Assembly: GCA_026004215.1 (NCBI GenBank)
Contig: BPIR01000001.1
Location: 496,001 to 560,000, forward strand
Reading direction: 5' to 3'
DNA from: Candidatus Binatia bacterium
GTDB taxonomy: Bacteria; Desulfobacterota; Binatia; HRBIN30
Length of the DNA: 64,000 nucleotides
Below are positions 25,963 to 35,059 of this stretch, piece after piece. The stretch's first letter is position 1; every line of letters begins with the position of its first letter. The notes beneath the pieces are model-generated. The model saw only the letters and a program-made list of their open reading frames with translations, ran no database searches and was not told the origin of the DNA. The position numbers and the translations under genes are program-made.

Positions 25963-27068
25963 AGTTTTGCTGCGTTGAGCGCGCACATTTTGCGGCGCTC
26001 CTCTTCTGGAACCCCACGGAACATTTCCTCGACCACACGCCGCGTTTCTGGCCAATCGCAACCGTGGTGCGGGTAATCGGTGGACCACATCATGTTGTCC
26101 ACTCCGATGTCGTAGCGGTTTTTGACGGCGTAGTGATCGATCATGAACGCGATGCGCCAGTTCCGCCGGAAGTAAAATGAAGGCGGATGCTGGAGCTGCA
26201 CCGGGAGCCACGAGCGATTGCGCCACCAGCGGTCGTCCATCTGCTCGAGAATGTACGGAACCCATCCGGCACCCGTTTCCACCGCAACCCAAATGAGGTT
26301 CGGGAAACGATCGTGCACCCCGGAACTAATGATTTCCGGCATATCCACGATCATGTTCGCGGCCCCCACGGTGGCCAAACCCGTGAGGTCGTCTCCCCGC
26401 ACCCCCTTGGGTTTAGGTCGCTGCACTTGCCGCATCACCCGTACGTGAAAATGCACCGCCACACCGAGAGCCTGGCAAGCATCCCAAAACGGGTCGTCTT
26501 CCGGCCGGATCGTAGGTCCGACACTCGGCATTGTGTTCAGCCAGACCCCTTTCATCCCCAACTTTAGGCATCGCTCCATTTCGCGGATGCAATGCTCCAC
26601 GCTCAGTGCCGGCATGCAGGCAAGGCCGATGAATCGATCCGGCGCAACCTTGACGAATTCCTCTGCAAGCCAGTTGTTGTAGGCTTGCACTCCAGCCATT
26701 TGGAACTCCGGATCGGGATCCGAGAAAAAGTGGCTCATCATCCGAGCAGAGCCGTACAGAACCTCGGCGTCAATTCCGTCCACGTCTTGTTCCTGCATTC
26801 GGGGGATGGCATGAAAGTTTCCTTGGTTGGCCTCAGAAAACTTCACACCTGTCCACCGGATGTCCTCGTGTTTGCGACCCGCCGAAGCGTAGATCCCAAT
26901 GGGAGCCGGAGGAATGTCTGGTGCAAACTGCCACGCCTCGCCTCCGTCGCCGTCAGGCACGACTTTCGGTGCCTTGTCGTGAAACTTTTTCGGCATGTAC
27001 TCCTTCCAGATGTGTGGCGGTTCGAGGATATGAGAGTCCGCCGAAATCAAACGGTATTCCCGCGCCAT
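25947..27068 (-). CDS. Amidohydrolase family 2 (ACMSD-like) protein
   Basis: A 373-residue metal-dependent TIM-barrel protein. It starts MAREYRLISADSHILEPP, where DSH replaces the HxH of classical amidohydrolases, as in the ACMSD/dihydroxybenzoate decarboxylase branch; later VAVHFHVR, MPEIIS and STDYPHHGCDWPET supply typical metal and acid residues. Members hydrolyse or decarboxylate cyclic or aromatic acids. Large expansions of this subfamily are known in Actinobacteria and metagenomic deltaproteobacteria. The ATG is fixed by GGAGGCGAGG upstream, and an operator-like site lies 45 bp further up. The substrate is unknown. Confidence 0.9.
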   Translation of the reverse strand: MAREYRLISADSHILEPPHIWKEYMPKKFHDKAPKVVPDGDGGEAWQFAPDIPPAPIGIYASAGRKHEDIRWTGVKFSEANQGNFHAIPRMQEQDVDGIDAEVLYGSARMMSHFFSDPDPEFQMAGVQAYNNWLAEEFVKVAPDRFIGLACMPALSVEHCIREMERCLKLGMKGVWLNTMPSVGPTIRPEDDPFWDACQALGVAVHFHVRVMRQVQRPKPKGVRGDDLTGLATVGAANMIVDMPEIISSGVHDRFPNLIWVAVETGAGWVPYILEQMDDRWWRNRSWLPVQLQHPPSFYFRRNWRIAFMIDHYAVKNRYDIGVDNMMWSTDYPHHGCDWPETRRVVEEMFRGVPEEERRKMCALNAAKLYGLV

Positions 27069-27112
27069 GACCTCGCCTCCTCTAAATTCGAGCTGCCCTC
27101 GCTCCTTCCGAT

Positions 27113-27130
27113 AAACTAACGATCGTTCAT
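27113..27130 (+). promoter_or_regulatory. Predicted TetR operator, amidohydrolase promoter region
   Basis: AAACTAACGATCGTTCAT holds the perfect 10-bp palindrome AACGATCGTT and fits AAC-n-AACGWT-n-GTT. Only two of its 18 positions differ from the site at 28113-28130 (opposite strand). It lies 45 bp upstream of the amidohydrolase start and 200 bp upstream of the divergent crotonase gene, so it could control both. Confidence 0.65.
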
Positions 27131-27333
27131 ATCTGGAACGAAGTGCCTTGGCAATACCCACAAAAACCGCAGTCGCGGCCGGGAAACCATGCACAGCCCA
27201 ACGCCTGTGGTTGGTGTGCAGGAGTCTCTCTTGCGCTGCGCCCCCGTAGCAGAGCCTTTCCGCGTTGCCTTCGCCGGCGGCTAGACCAAGCCCGCCCGAG
27301 CGTGTAGAGCGAGCGCCTAAACGGAGGGTTGTC

Positions 27334-28113
27334 ATGGTTTCACAGGCAGTGGACCTCGGAAGCCAGTATCTGGATGCGAAGCTCGCCGATCACGTGCTGC
27401 GCGTCACCATCAACCGGCCGCACCGGCGAAACGCCCTGACGATGGAAATGTATCATGGCTTGAAACGGGCTGCCGTATGGGCGGAAAAGAACCCAGCCGT
27501 CCGTGCAGTTCTCATTACCGGTGTCGGGGATTTTTTTTGCGTCGGCGGGGAAATGGGTGGCCAACACGAGGGCAGCGCGCACTTCGACCGCGAAACGGAT
27601 CGATTCGACTTGTTGCCCTTTGCCGAGTTCGAGCGATGCCCGAAAGTGATCGTGACGGCGGTGAACGGGCTTTGCCATGGTGGGGGGTTGAACTTGGTTT
27701 TATTCAGCGACTTGAGCATCGCCTCCGAAAAAGCACGATTTCGCGCGCCGGAGCTTCTGCGCGGCGTGGCCGATTGTTTCCTGGGAGCCCGTTTGGCCAC
27801 CCGCATCGGAGTCGCTCGAGCCAAAGATCTCCTCTTCACCTGTCGGGAGATCGACGCCCAGGAAGCACTTAGCATGGGTCTCATCGCACGCGTCGCGCCG
27901 GAGGCGCACTTCGAGAGCGCGGTTGACGAGCTGCTGCACGAGCTCGGCCAGACGGCGCCTCGCGCTCGAGCCATGCTCAAGCGCGACATCAACCGCCACC
28001 TCCCTCCGCTCGACTACGCCATGTTCGCCGAATCCCTGGCCTCGGACGAAGTCCGCGAAGGGTTTGCGGCGTTCCTCGAGAAGCGCCTGCCCCGCTGGGC
28101 ACAGGGCGATTGA
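27334..28113 (+). CDS. Crotonase (enoyl-CoA hydratase/isomerase) family protein lacking one catalytic Glu
   Basis: A 259-residue crotonase-fold protein (INRPHRRNALTMEMYHGL at the N-terminus, oxyanion-hole HGGGLNLVLFSDLS, then FRAPELLRGVADCFLGA). In true hydratases two glutamates act (Glu144 and Glu164 in the rat enzyme). Here the first position is Asn (GGGLNL) and only the second is Glu (APELL). It may therefore be an isomerase, lyase or hydrolase rather than a hydratase. The ATG is set by GGAGGGTTGTC. The tetR gene follows after a 34-bp gap that holds an operator-like site, so both are probably co-regulated. Confidence 0.88.
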   Translation: MVSQAVDLGSQYLDAKLADHVLRVTINRPHRRNALTMEMYHGLKRAAVWAEKNPAVRAVLITGVGDFFCVGGEMGGQHEGSAHFDRETDRFDLLPFAEFERCPKVIVTAVNGLCHGGGLNLVLFSDLSIASEKARFRAPELLRGVADCFLGARLATRIGVARAKDLLFTCREIDAQEALSMGLIARVAPEAHFESAVDELLHELGQTAPRARAMLKRDINRHLPPLDYAMFAESLASDEVREGFAAFLEKRLPRWAQGD

Positions 28114-28130
28114 CGAACGAACGTTAGTTT
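28113..28130 (-). promoter_or_regulatory. Predicted TetR operator upstream of tetR (autoregulation site)
   Basis: The minus-strand reading is AAACTAACGTTCGTTCGT, sixteen of eighteen positions identical to the site at 27113. It lies between the crotonase stop and the GGAGG site of the tetR-type gene, the usual place for autoregulation. Two such sites flanking crotonase and tetR give the strongest evidence in this window for a TetR-operator pair. Confidence 0.65.
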
Positions 28131-28147
28131 TGTACGGAGGAATCGTT

Positions 28148-28831
28148 GTGTCTATCCGTGTTCGGAAAGCTCGCCGCTCCAAAGCGGTGGCTCAGGAAAC
28201 TGTCTCGACTCGCGATTTGATTCTCGATGCAGCCGAAAGGTTATTTGCCACCCGAGGAGTGGATGGCGTCGCGGTGCGAGATCTGGCGCGCGAGCTCGGG
28301 CTGACGGCCCCGAGCCTTTACAATCACTTTTCCAGCAAGCAGGCATTGTATGACGCCGTACTCGAACGGGGGTTGCGGCCGATCTTGGAGGTGATCCGCG
28401 AAGCATGGAGCGGGGGCCGGCTGCGCCCGGAGGAAACGCTGGCGCGATTGTTGGAGCACCTCGCTCGGCACCCGCATCTGGCGCAGCTTCTCCAGCGAGC
28501 CCTGCTGGACGAAAACAGCGGCGGAGCCGCTTTGATCGGCAAGTGGCTCGGCCCGATGTACCGGGAAGGAGTGAAGGTTCTTGGTGCCGCGGCGGCCACT
28601 GCCGGCTGGGACAGCGATGAACTCCCCCACTTGGCCATGGCCCTCTTCGGGATGGTGTTTTCGTACTTCACCAATTTGAACGCGATTCGGTCTATGTCAC
28701 CTCGACTCCAACCGCTCGCGGCACGGCAAATCGAGCTCCAGCGTAAGGTGCTGGAGAAGGCAGTGTACCGCTTACTCGGCCCGCAGGCGGCGCAAACCGA
28801 GTCGTTGAAAGGCCAATCACCAAAGGGTTAG
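28148..28831 (+). CDS. TetR/AcrR family transcriptional regulator (putative acyl-CoA metabolism repressor)
   Basis: A 227-residue regulator. The N-terminal helix-turn-helix domain is seen as ILDAAERLFATRGVDGVAVR followed by LARELGLTAPSLYNHFSSK; the ligand-binding part is alpha-helical with no recognisable ligand motif. The start is GTG, supported by GGAGG at 28136-28140 with 7-bp spacing; this removes an unrelated longer frame. It lies downstream of a crotonase and upstream of a MaoC-like dehydratase, so it probably senses an acyl-CoA or aromatic acid intermediate. Operator sites with shared sequence upstream of itself and of three other loci are listed separately. Confidence 0.88.
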   Translation: MSIRVRKARRSKAVAQETVSTRDLILDAAERLFATRGVDGVAVRDLARELGLTAPSLYNHFSSKQALYDAVLERGLRPILEVIREAWSGGRLRPEETLARLLEHLARHPHLAQLLQRALLDENSGGAALIGKWLGPMYREGVKVLGAAAATAGWDSDELPHLAMALFGMVFSYFTNLNAIRSMSPRLQPLAARQIELQRKVLEKAVYRLLGPQAAQTESLKGQSPKG

Positions 28832-28844
28832 CGCGGAGGCGGAT

Positions 28845-29972
28845 ATGAACGAGGTCACGTACGGACGAATCACGGAGGAAGGGCTGGCCCGGATCCGGGC
28901 GCGGATTGGCAAGGGTTTTACCGGTCGCCGACCGTGGCGAACCGAGATTACGCGGGATGCCATCTACCATCTGGCCTTAGCGATCGGAGACCTGAGTCCT
29001 CTCTATCTCGACGAGGAGTATGCCAAGAAAACCCGGTGGGGCACCCTACTCGCACCGCCCATCATCGTGCAAACCATGGACACGCTCCGTGCGGTCGGTC
29101 ACAGTGGGCTACCCGAAGGTTTACCCGGTGTCCATTCTATTTGGACCGGATCGTATTACGAGTGGGTGCGCCCGCCCATGCTCGGCGACCGCATTCGTGC
29201 GGACGCTTACTTGAAAGAGGTTCGCGAGAAAGAAAGCACCTTCGGTGGCGGGCGCGCGGTTTACCAAACCTACGAGGCGAAGTATTACGACCAAAACGGC
29301 GACTACATCGGCTTGCGACAGGATACCTGGATCCGCGTGGAACGGGACAAAACCGCGGAGAAGAAAAAGTACGGAAACATCCAGTTAGCCCGATGGACCA
29401 AAGAAGACATCGACCGTTTCATGGACGAATATCGCAAGGAACAACGAACGGCCGAGCGGTACTGGGAGGATGTCACCATTGGCGAGCCGACACACACGCT
29501 CATCAAAGGACCGCTCACACCCACTGCGGAGATCGCCTTCGAATCTTATTTCGGCATCTACTTGGTCGGTAACAAGGTGGCCGCCCAGCTCTACGAAAAA
29601 CACCCTGCCTTGATGATTCCCAATGAGCAGGGCGTTCCAGAACCGCCGCAACGCGTCCACTGGGACAATGCCTTCACACAACGCCTTCTGGGTCTTCCTG
29701 GCGCGTATGATTTGGGCCCCGAGCGCTGCTCTTGGTTGATCCAGGGGGTAACCAACTGGATCGGCGACAATGCCTTCATCACGAAAATCGACGCCCGTTA
29801 CCACCGCTTCAACTTCATGGGCGATGTGACATGGGTCAAAGGGAAGGTGACGGATAAATTTGAGCGGGACGGCAAGGGCTACGTGCGTTTTGCACTCGAA
29901 TGCGTGAATCACCGTAACGAAGTGACCGCCACTGCGGATGCCGAAGCCGAGCTTCCGAAGCGAGTCTCCTGA
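28845..29972 (+). CDS. MaoC-like double-hotdog dehydratase family protein
   Basis: A 375-residue protein with two hotdog units. The first (about residues 20-155) carries SPLYLDEEYAKKTRWG and LLAPPI, the hydratase 'FAS1-type/MaoC' pattern D-x4-H-like region; the second (about 205-370) carries the related RVHWDNAFTQRLLGLPG and SWLIQGVTNWIGD. Such proteins are (R)-specific enoyl-CoA hydratases or have lost activity in one half; no canonical R-hydratase Asp-His pair is visible at the usual place in the first unit, so activity is uncertain. The ATG follows GGAGGCGG. Fourteen bp separate it from tetR. Likely acts in the same acyl-CoA pathway. Confidence 0.82.
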   Translation: MNEVTYGRITEEGLARIRARIGKGFTGRRPWRTEITRDAIYHLALAIGDLSPLYLDEEYAKKTRWGTLLAPPIIVQTMDTLRAVGHSGLPEGLPGVHSIWTGSYYEWVRPPMLGDRIRADAYLKEVREKESTFGGGRAVYQTYEAKYYDQNGDYIGLRQDTWIRVERDKTAEKKKYGNIQLARWTKEDIDRFMDEYRKEQRTAERYWEDVTIGEPTHTLIKGPLTPTAEIAFESYFGIYLVGNKVAAQLYEKHPALMIPNEQGVPEPPQRVHWDNAFTQRLLGLPGAYDLGPERCSWLIQGVTNWIGDNAFITKIDARYHRFNFMGDVTWVKGKVTDKFERDGKGYVRFALECVNHRNEVTATADAEAELPKRVS

Positions 29973-30004
29973 GGCCCGCGTGCGCCAGTCTTTGGCGATC
30001 TCCC

Positions 30005-32830
30005 TCATTCGAGGTACACATCGAGCGTCAACGCAGTGAGATTGTTTGACAAGTCACGATCACCGCTTGGGCCCAGTGCCTCGAAGACCGCGGTGCACCG
30101 GTAAGGCGCAGCTCCTGGGCCTCCCGGAAGTGTGGCACGCTCGAGCCGGACGGGAACGCGGGCTACGCGCACGCTTTTGTTTGGTACGATCACCTTGTCG
30201 CTAGGCAGTACGTTTGGACGGTGGAAGATTGGCTTGCCGAATATCCCGCTCGGGCAATCTCCTTCCCCGACCAGAAGTGTGATCGCGTGTCCGGCGACGT
30301 CTAGACGGTCTGCGTTACGCACAGCCACTCTCAACGTGCCTTCGAGAATATCCTGACGGCGGCGAAGCTTGAATCTACGCGGCGCGGCGGACAAGACCAC
30401 GCTCTGGTGCGCTCGCTCCAGGCTCGGCTCACTCAGGTCGGTGACGTTGACCTCTACGACAATCGTGTTGTTGAAGGGCGTCGGATCTTCATTGCCCTTC
30501 GAGTCAGCCTCTGCGGCCAGCAAAATGCGGCACCGCAACGGTGAGTATTCACCCGTCGCAGAGATGTCCTCAGGGGCAAATCGTACCGGTAGAGTCCCTT
30601 CCACAATCTGCCCCGGCGCAATGGCGATCGTGTCTTGATCGCCGGCCTGAGATGGGTCGAAATCCGCTCCACCCGGGAACGCTTGAGCCGGGCAGTCCGT
30701 CGAAACCACGAAGAGGCGAAAGCGGGCCGGCTCTCGCGCGTGTTCCGAAACATTTCTCAACCGCATGCGAATCGCTCTGGTCTCCGGAGTCGGCCCTCGC
30801 AAAACCAGATGCAGCGGCCGAACAGGGAAAAGCATTGCATCGTAACGCGATCGCGGGGTCGGTGTAATCGTCGGCGTCTGCGTCGGCGTTTTAGTCCACG
30901 TCCGCGTCGGCGTGGCTGTCGCGCTCGCTGTGGGCGTCGCAGTCCGGGTAAACGTTGGACTAGGGGATTTGGACGGGGTCGCGGTTGGAAGGACCGGCGT
31001 GCGACTCGCACTCGGCGGGGGTGTGGGCGAGAACCCCAGCGTGGGTTCAGGAGTGTTCGTGAAGCCCGGGGGCGGCGGCGTACACTGAATAGGCACGGAG
31101 GGTAAGCAACCCAAAGAAGGCTCACACAATGGGCAGGCACCCGCATTGTCGCATGGCTCCAAAGCGCAGGTCGGCGAACAACCATCGCACCCGACGGCGT
31201 TGCCATCGTCGCACTCCTCGGGAAAAGCCGTTTCGCCATCGCCGCAAACCGGGCAAGGCGCCAAACAATCACCGGAACGTATTTCCGAACAACGTGGCCG
31301 CCTTTCCATCGTGGGCGCCGGCAAAACTGCGCCAACCCGGAGCCAAGGGTTACGGCCTGCCGGCACGGCGACGCGCACAGACCCGTCCACCCCTCCGGAC
31401 ATTGTCTTCTGGGCATTCACGGCGCCGTCCACTCGCACCATCTCCCGGCCGAGTACCGCAATTTCCCCGGCAGTTCCCGCGGCCCGCGCCAGCACTCGGC
31501 CCGTACTGGAAATCGTCGTGTTACATCCCAACAGCGTGACCTCGCCCCCAGTTCCGCAGCCGTCCGCACCACAGCCACCACCAGACACGTCCACTGTGGA
31601 CGCAACTGTTAAGTCCGCCGAAGTCCACGGACTGTCCACCATACCGCCCGCATAAATGGATACGTCACCACCCGCCCCGGCTGCCGCCCGCCCACGAGCA
31701 TCCACTGTTGCTTCGAGGGTTACACCTCCAAATGCGAGCATAGACACGTCCCCCCCATTGATTCCGCCGCTCGCGTCTAAGAGCCCCCTAGTGCGAATGT
31801 CGCGTCCCGCCGTTAAGTCCACCGTCCCCCCTGCCCCAGCGGACCCGTTTGCACGAACCGATACGGGTGCCGAGAGCGAAATGGACCCCGCTATCTCTGC
31901 AGTTAGGTCTCCTCCGCTTCCCTCCGGCGGTGCTCCTTCTGCGAGCACGGATCCCCGGACCTCCAAGTTTCCGTAAGGCGCTGCCAACGTCACACTGCCT
32001 CCGCTCCCTCCGGCGGTGGCGGAAGCCTCGCTTCCCTGCACCCGAATTCCCTCGATGATCACGCCCCGCAAACCCTCCACATACACCGCACCTCCATCCC
32101 CCTCGACCCCGTTGCCGTTCGCCCGCACCGAGGCCATGTGAACAATGCCCCCGGAGACCACGCTCACGCTACCTCCAGTGCTGCCCGAAACGTTCACCTC
32201 GCTCCCCACCAGGACATCCCCGAGTGCCTCGATTTCCACACGCCCTCCCCCAACCAAGCTTTGCCACCCACCTGTGGCGCTAATCTCCGCTCCACTCGCG
32301 ATAGACACCGTATCGCCAGCGCGAATACGCAAGGTACCGCCCTGCGCGGTGGATGTCAGGTGGCTCGCTAACAAGCGCCCCCCAATTTCTACCGCCCCAC
32401 CGGCGACAATCGAAACCACTCCCCCGCCGGCGTTGCCCGCTGCATCGATTCGAGCGCGCGTACTCCCGCCTTCTATGACCACGCTGCGCTGAACCCTCAG
32501 AGTTACTTCTCCGCCCGCGTTGGCCGGCGGCACGGAGCCTTGACCGCGGGCGTCAATCAAGGATCCTGCTCGCATCGTCAAGCTTTCTGCTCGTATTTCC
32601 GTCTCTCCTGCCCCCACGAGGAGGCGCGCCTCGGGCGCCAGCACCACGCTCTGCCCTCCAAAGTCCAGCAAACATCCATCCCCAATCGCATGCAAACCTC
32701 TGATGATGCACGGGCCGGAAAGCGAACAGCTTGCCTCGCGCTGCCGGACCTCGTCCGCACTGCAAACGACTTGCGCATGAACGGCCACCGTGACGAACAC
32801 GAAGGGGATGACCCACCCGAGTTGTTTCAT
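30005..32830 (-). CDS. Large secreted protein: beta-helix-like repeats, DUF4215 Cys repeat, Thr/Pro linker, CARDB-like tail
   Basis: About 941 residues. A signal peptide (LGWVIPFVFVTVAVHAQ) is followed by a Cys-containing N-domain (CSADEVRQREASC) and then ~400 residues of Gly/Ser/Val-rich short repeats, resembling beta-helix or filamentous-haemagglutinin-type passenger proteins. A myxococcal-type Cys motif (CGDGETAFPEECDDGN, then CDGCSPTC) follows, a TPTPT-rich linker, and a duplicated beta-sandwich-like end (FPVRPLHLVLRGPTPETR; FKLRRRQDILEG). ATG at 32830 is chosen over the upstream one at 32866 because it starts the signal peptide. A paralogue lies at 40749. Surface structural or adhesive role is inferred. 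Confidence 0.8.
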   Translation of the reverse strand: MKQLGWVIPFVFVTVAVHAQVVCSADEVRQREASCSLSGPCIIRGLHAIGDGCLLDFGGQSVVLAPEARLLVGAGETEIRAESLTMRAGSLIDARGQGSVPPANAGGEVTLRVQRSVVIEGGSTRARIDAAGNAGGGVVSIVAGGAVEIGGRLLASHLTSTAQGGTLRIRAGDTVSIASGAEISATGGWQSLVGGGRVEIEALGDVLVGSEVNVSGSTGGSVSVVSGGIVHMASVRANGNGVEGDGGAVYVEGLRGVIIEGIRVQGSEASATAGGSGGSVTLAAPYGNLEVRGSVLAEGAPPEGSGGDLTAEIAGSISLSAPVSVRANGSAGAGGTVDLTAGRDIRTRGLLDASGGINGGDVSMLAFGGVTLEATVDARGRAAAGAGGDVSIYAGGMVDSPWTSADLTVASTVDVSGGGCGADGCGTGGEVTLLGCNTTISSTGRVLARAAGTAGEIAVLGREMVRVDGAVNAQKTMSGGVDGSVRVAVPAGRNPWLRVGAVLPAPTMERRPRCSEIRSGDCLAPCPVCGDGETAFPEECDDGNAVGCDGCSPTCALEPCDNAGACPLCEPSLGCLPSVPIQCTPPPPGFTNTPEPTLGFSPTPPPSASRTPVLPTATPSKSPSPTFTRTATPTASATATPTRTWTKTPTQTPTITPTPRSRYDAMLFPVRPLHLVLRGPTPETRAIRMRLRNVSEHAREPARFRLFVVSTDCPAQAFPGGADFDPSQAGDQDTIAIAPGQIVEGTLPVRFAPEDISATGEYSPLRCRILLAAEADSKGNEDPTPFNNTIVVEVNVTDLSEPSLERAHQSVVLSAAPRRFKLRRRQDILEGTLRVAVRNADRLDVAGHAITLLVGEGDCPSGIFGKPIFHRPNVLPSDKVIVPNKSVRVARVPVRLERATLPGGPGAAPYRCTAVFEALGPSGDRDLSNNLTALTLDVYLE

Positions 32831-32837
32831 GATAATT

Positions 32838-32866
32838 CTAATATTCTGAGTATAGTATTGTGTCAA
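32838..32866 (-). promoter_or_regulatory. Possible sigma-70-type promoter, adjacent to start codon
   Basis: On the minus strand a perfect TTGACA (plus 32861-32866) is followed after 17 bp by TATTAG (plus 32838-32843), which matches TATAAT at four of six positions. The segment is strikingly AT-rich in this GC-rich region. Transcription would begin within a few bases of the ATG at 32830, so the message may be nearly leaderless. No ribosome-binding site is seen. The match could be coincidental. Confidence 0.4.
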
Positions 32867-33010
32867 TAAAGTTTGTACAAGAGTGGTTCAGCACTTACGG
32901 CGAGCGTGCAGAGCGTAGCCCCTGGAATCCCGCCCCCGTTGCCCCCTGCAAAGTCGAAATCGGCGCGCCGCCGACCGGGCTCGTACTTGGTCCAGCGAAA
33001 CCGAACAGCG

Positions 33011-33868
33011 TTACTGTGAGGGCTCGCGCCTCAACAAGTTCGCGAAGTAGCGCAACGCCGCGGGCGTGCGTGGCCCGAACCAAGACAGGGCCTTTCCATC
33101 TACAAAGTATACCCTCCCCGAGCGTACCGCTGTGGTTCCCCTCAAGGGAGCCAGATCGAGCAGGTCCTTACGCTGAAAACGGTACGGTTCGCTGGGAAGC
33201 AAGATCACCTCAGGATCGGCGTTGGCCACTCGTTCCAAATCGCAATTTGGGTAGCGCGACTCGAAGCCGGAACACACATTGATCGCTCCGGCGCTCTGCA
33301 ACACGTCCGAAGCGAAGGTATCGTGGTTGAAACTCATCCACGGATTCTTCCAAATAGGAACGAAAGCGCGGACGGGCGGAGGGCCCGCGGAAACCTGGCG
33401 CAACGACCAATGAATTTGCCTTTGAAGTTTGCGACACGGGATCGATGCCTGGAGCAAAACTCCTAAGCGCTCTAGGCCATTGGCGAAGCCCACCACGCTG
33501 CGCGGAAAGGTGACGTAAACGCGTAGTCCGCCACCCTCCAGTGCAGCGAAATCTTCGATACGGTTTTCCTCGGCATTGGCGAGCACAAGATCCGGCGCAA
33601 CTTTCGCGATCGCTCCAAGGTCCGGGTTTTTCGTTCCCCCGAACTTTTCGATGCGAGCAACTCGGTTTGCTGGCTCCGTACAATAACGCGTCACGCCCAC
33701 CACTCTCTCGCCGAGCCCGAGCCAAAAGAGCAACTCGGTTATACTGGGAACCAGGCTGACGATTCGTCGGGGCGGCGGCTCGATCGGGACATGACGGCCG
33801 AGATCATCGAGGACAGTCACAGTGGGCGCCTCCGCGGGCCAGCATGATCGTGGCGCGAAATTCACCAC
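33011..33868 (-). CDS. BtuF-like helical-backbone periplasmic-binding-family protein (no signal peptide)
   Basis: A 285-residue protein of the helical-backbone metal receptor group, which binds cobalamin, haem or siderophores. Signature segments are RRIVSLVPSITELLFWLGL, APDLVLANAEENRIEDFAAL and DPEVILLPSEPY with a final LAPLRGTTAVRSGRVYFVDG. It starts GTG without a signal peptide, unlike normal BtuF, suggesting a cytosolic protein or a missed start; the upstream region is too short for an ordinary signal. It ends a row of genes that includes the B12-dependent mutase, so corrinoid handling is plausible. No transporter genes are present nearby. Confidence 0.7.
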   Translation of the reverse strand: MVNFAPRSCWPAEAPTVTVLDDLGRHVPIEPPPRRIVSLVPSITELLFWLGLGERVVGVTRYCTEPANRVARIEKFGGTKNPDLGAIAKVAPDLVLANAEENRIEDFAALEGGGLRVYVTFPRSVVGFANGLERLGVLLQASIPCRKLQRQIHWSLRQVSAGPPPVRAFVPIWKNPWMSFNHDTFASDVLQSAGAINVCSGFESRYPNCDLERVANADPEVILLPSEPYRFQRKDLLDLAPLRGTTAVRSGRVYFVDGKALSWFGPRTPAALRYFANLLRREPSQ

Positions 33869-34028
33869 TTCCGCACAATGGCTAGTTTATTTCTTGCATT
33901 CATTCGCGCAGCTCTTGGACGGATCCGGTCACACCGCCGGGAGTCTTGCGCGGCGGCCACTCGTTAGCCTGCACCTCCACTTGGGTTTGTTTCCGCGCCT
34001 TCGCGCAACCTTTGGGGGGTGCTCCGGC

Positions 34029-35018
34029 CTACAGTAGTTTCGGCAACACATGTTTGCAGAACCGCTGGAACATTTCGGGAGCCGCAAAGTTGCAGAAAAA
34101 ATACGTGATGCCGAGAGCGTCCCGGCGTCTGCGGATTTCTTCGACGATTTCCGCTTCGGTTCCCACCAAGGTGTTGGGCGAACGATACACGGCTTGCAAA
34201 TCCGTCACGCCTAACGCCGCTGCCATCGCCTCTGCAAAGCTGCGTGCCTCAAAAGGCGAGTTTCCCATGACTACATACACCATGGAAGAAAGCTCGATCT
34301 CGCTCGGGTCCCGGCCAATGCGCCCACATGCACTGTGGAGGAAGCGAACTCGCTCGTGGAAAGCGTTCAAATCGAAGGTCACCGTCTTTTCCATGGCCAG
34401 GCGACCCAACGCTCCTCCAAACGGAGGAATAATGTTCACCACGTCGGCCTCCTGCGCGGCAAGCTCCAACAAGGGCTTGCCACCTCCTCCGAGCATGACC
34501 CGCGGCTGCGGCTGCGGTTTCGGGCTGTGCGGGGCACGCTGCAGGCGGTAGTACTGTCCTTCGAATGAAGCTTCCTGCTCGTGCCAGAGCCGCTTGATCA
34601 CGGTAACGGCCTCGGCCAACTGCGCGACCCGCTCCCGCGGGGGGAGGTACGGGAAACCGAAGGCCTCGTATTCCTCGCGAAACCATCCCGCGCCAATGCC
34701 CAGTTCTACGCGACCACCACTGATGTGGTGTAAGGAGCTAACAATCTTCGCGGTCAACCCTGGGTGCCGAAAGGAATTTGCGGCGACCAGTTGGGTCAAA
34801 ACGACGCGCTGGGTCACCGAGGCCAGTGCGCTCAAGAGGGTGAAGCACTCCAACCGAGGAGTGAAACGATCGTGCCCCATGAGTCCGGTCATGAAAAAAT
34901 GGTCCTCGGCGGCGATGGCGTAAAATCCACTACGATCCGCTTGTTCGGCTACGGCTCGTGCATCTGCGAAATTTTGCAAAGGCAGCACGACGCCGAACTT
35001 GAGCTGGTGCTGCGACAT
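34029..35018 (-). CDS. LLM class F420-dependent oxidoreductase
   Basis: A 329-residue luciferase-like monooxygenase-fold protein. Conserved parts are FGVVLPLQNFADARAVAEQA, FYAIAAEDHFFMTG, SGGRVELGIGAGWFREEYEAFG and RVMLGGGGKPLLELAAQEADVVNI, typical of the family branch that uses coenzyme F420. It may oxidise or reduce a hydride-carrying substrate; the substrate is unknown. ATG at 35018 follows GGAG, while the longer frame from 35063 is rejected. It lies between the geranylgeranyl-reductase-like gene (overlapping region) and the BtuF-like gene on one strand. Confidence 0.86.
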   Translation of the reverse strand: MSQHQLKFGVVLPLQNFADARAVAEQADRSGFYAIAAEDHFFMTGLMGHDRFTPRLECFTLLSALASVTQRVVLTQLVAANSFRHPGLTAKIVSSLHHISGGRVELGIGAGWFREEYEAFGFPYLPPRERVAQLAEAVTVIKRLWHEQEASFEGQYYRLQRAPHSPKPQPQPRVMLGGGGKPLLELAAQEADVVNIIPPFGGALGRLAMEKTVTFDLNAFHERVRFLHSACGRIGRDPSEIELSSMVYVVMGNSPFEARSFAEAMAAALGVTDLQAVYRSPNTLVGTEAEIVEEIRRRRDALGITYFFCNFAAPEMFQRFCKHVLPKLL

Positions 35019-35059
35019 TGGTGGCTCCTCTCCCTTTTGGTTTGCCGACTCTCGTTTCC

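Noticed and set aside
33869..34028. Cobalamin riboswitch before the BtuF-like gene
   Set aside because: I looked for the conserved B12-box and kissing-loop sequence in this spacer and did not find it on the minus strand.
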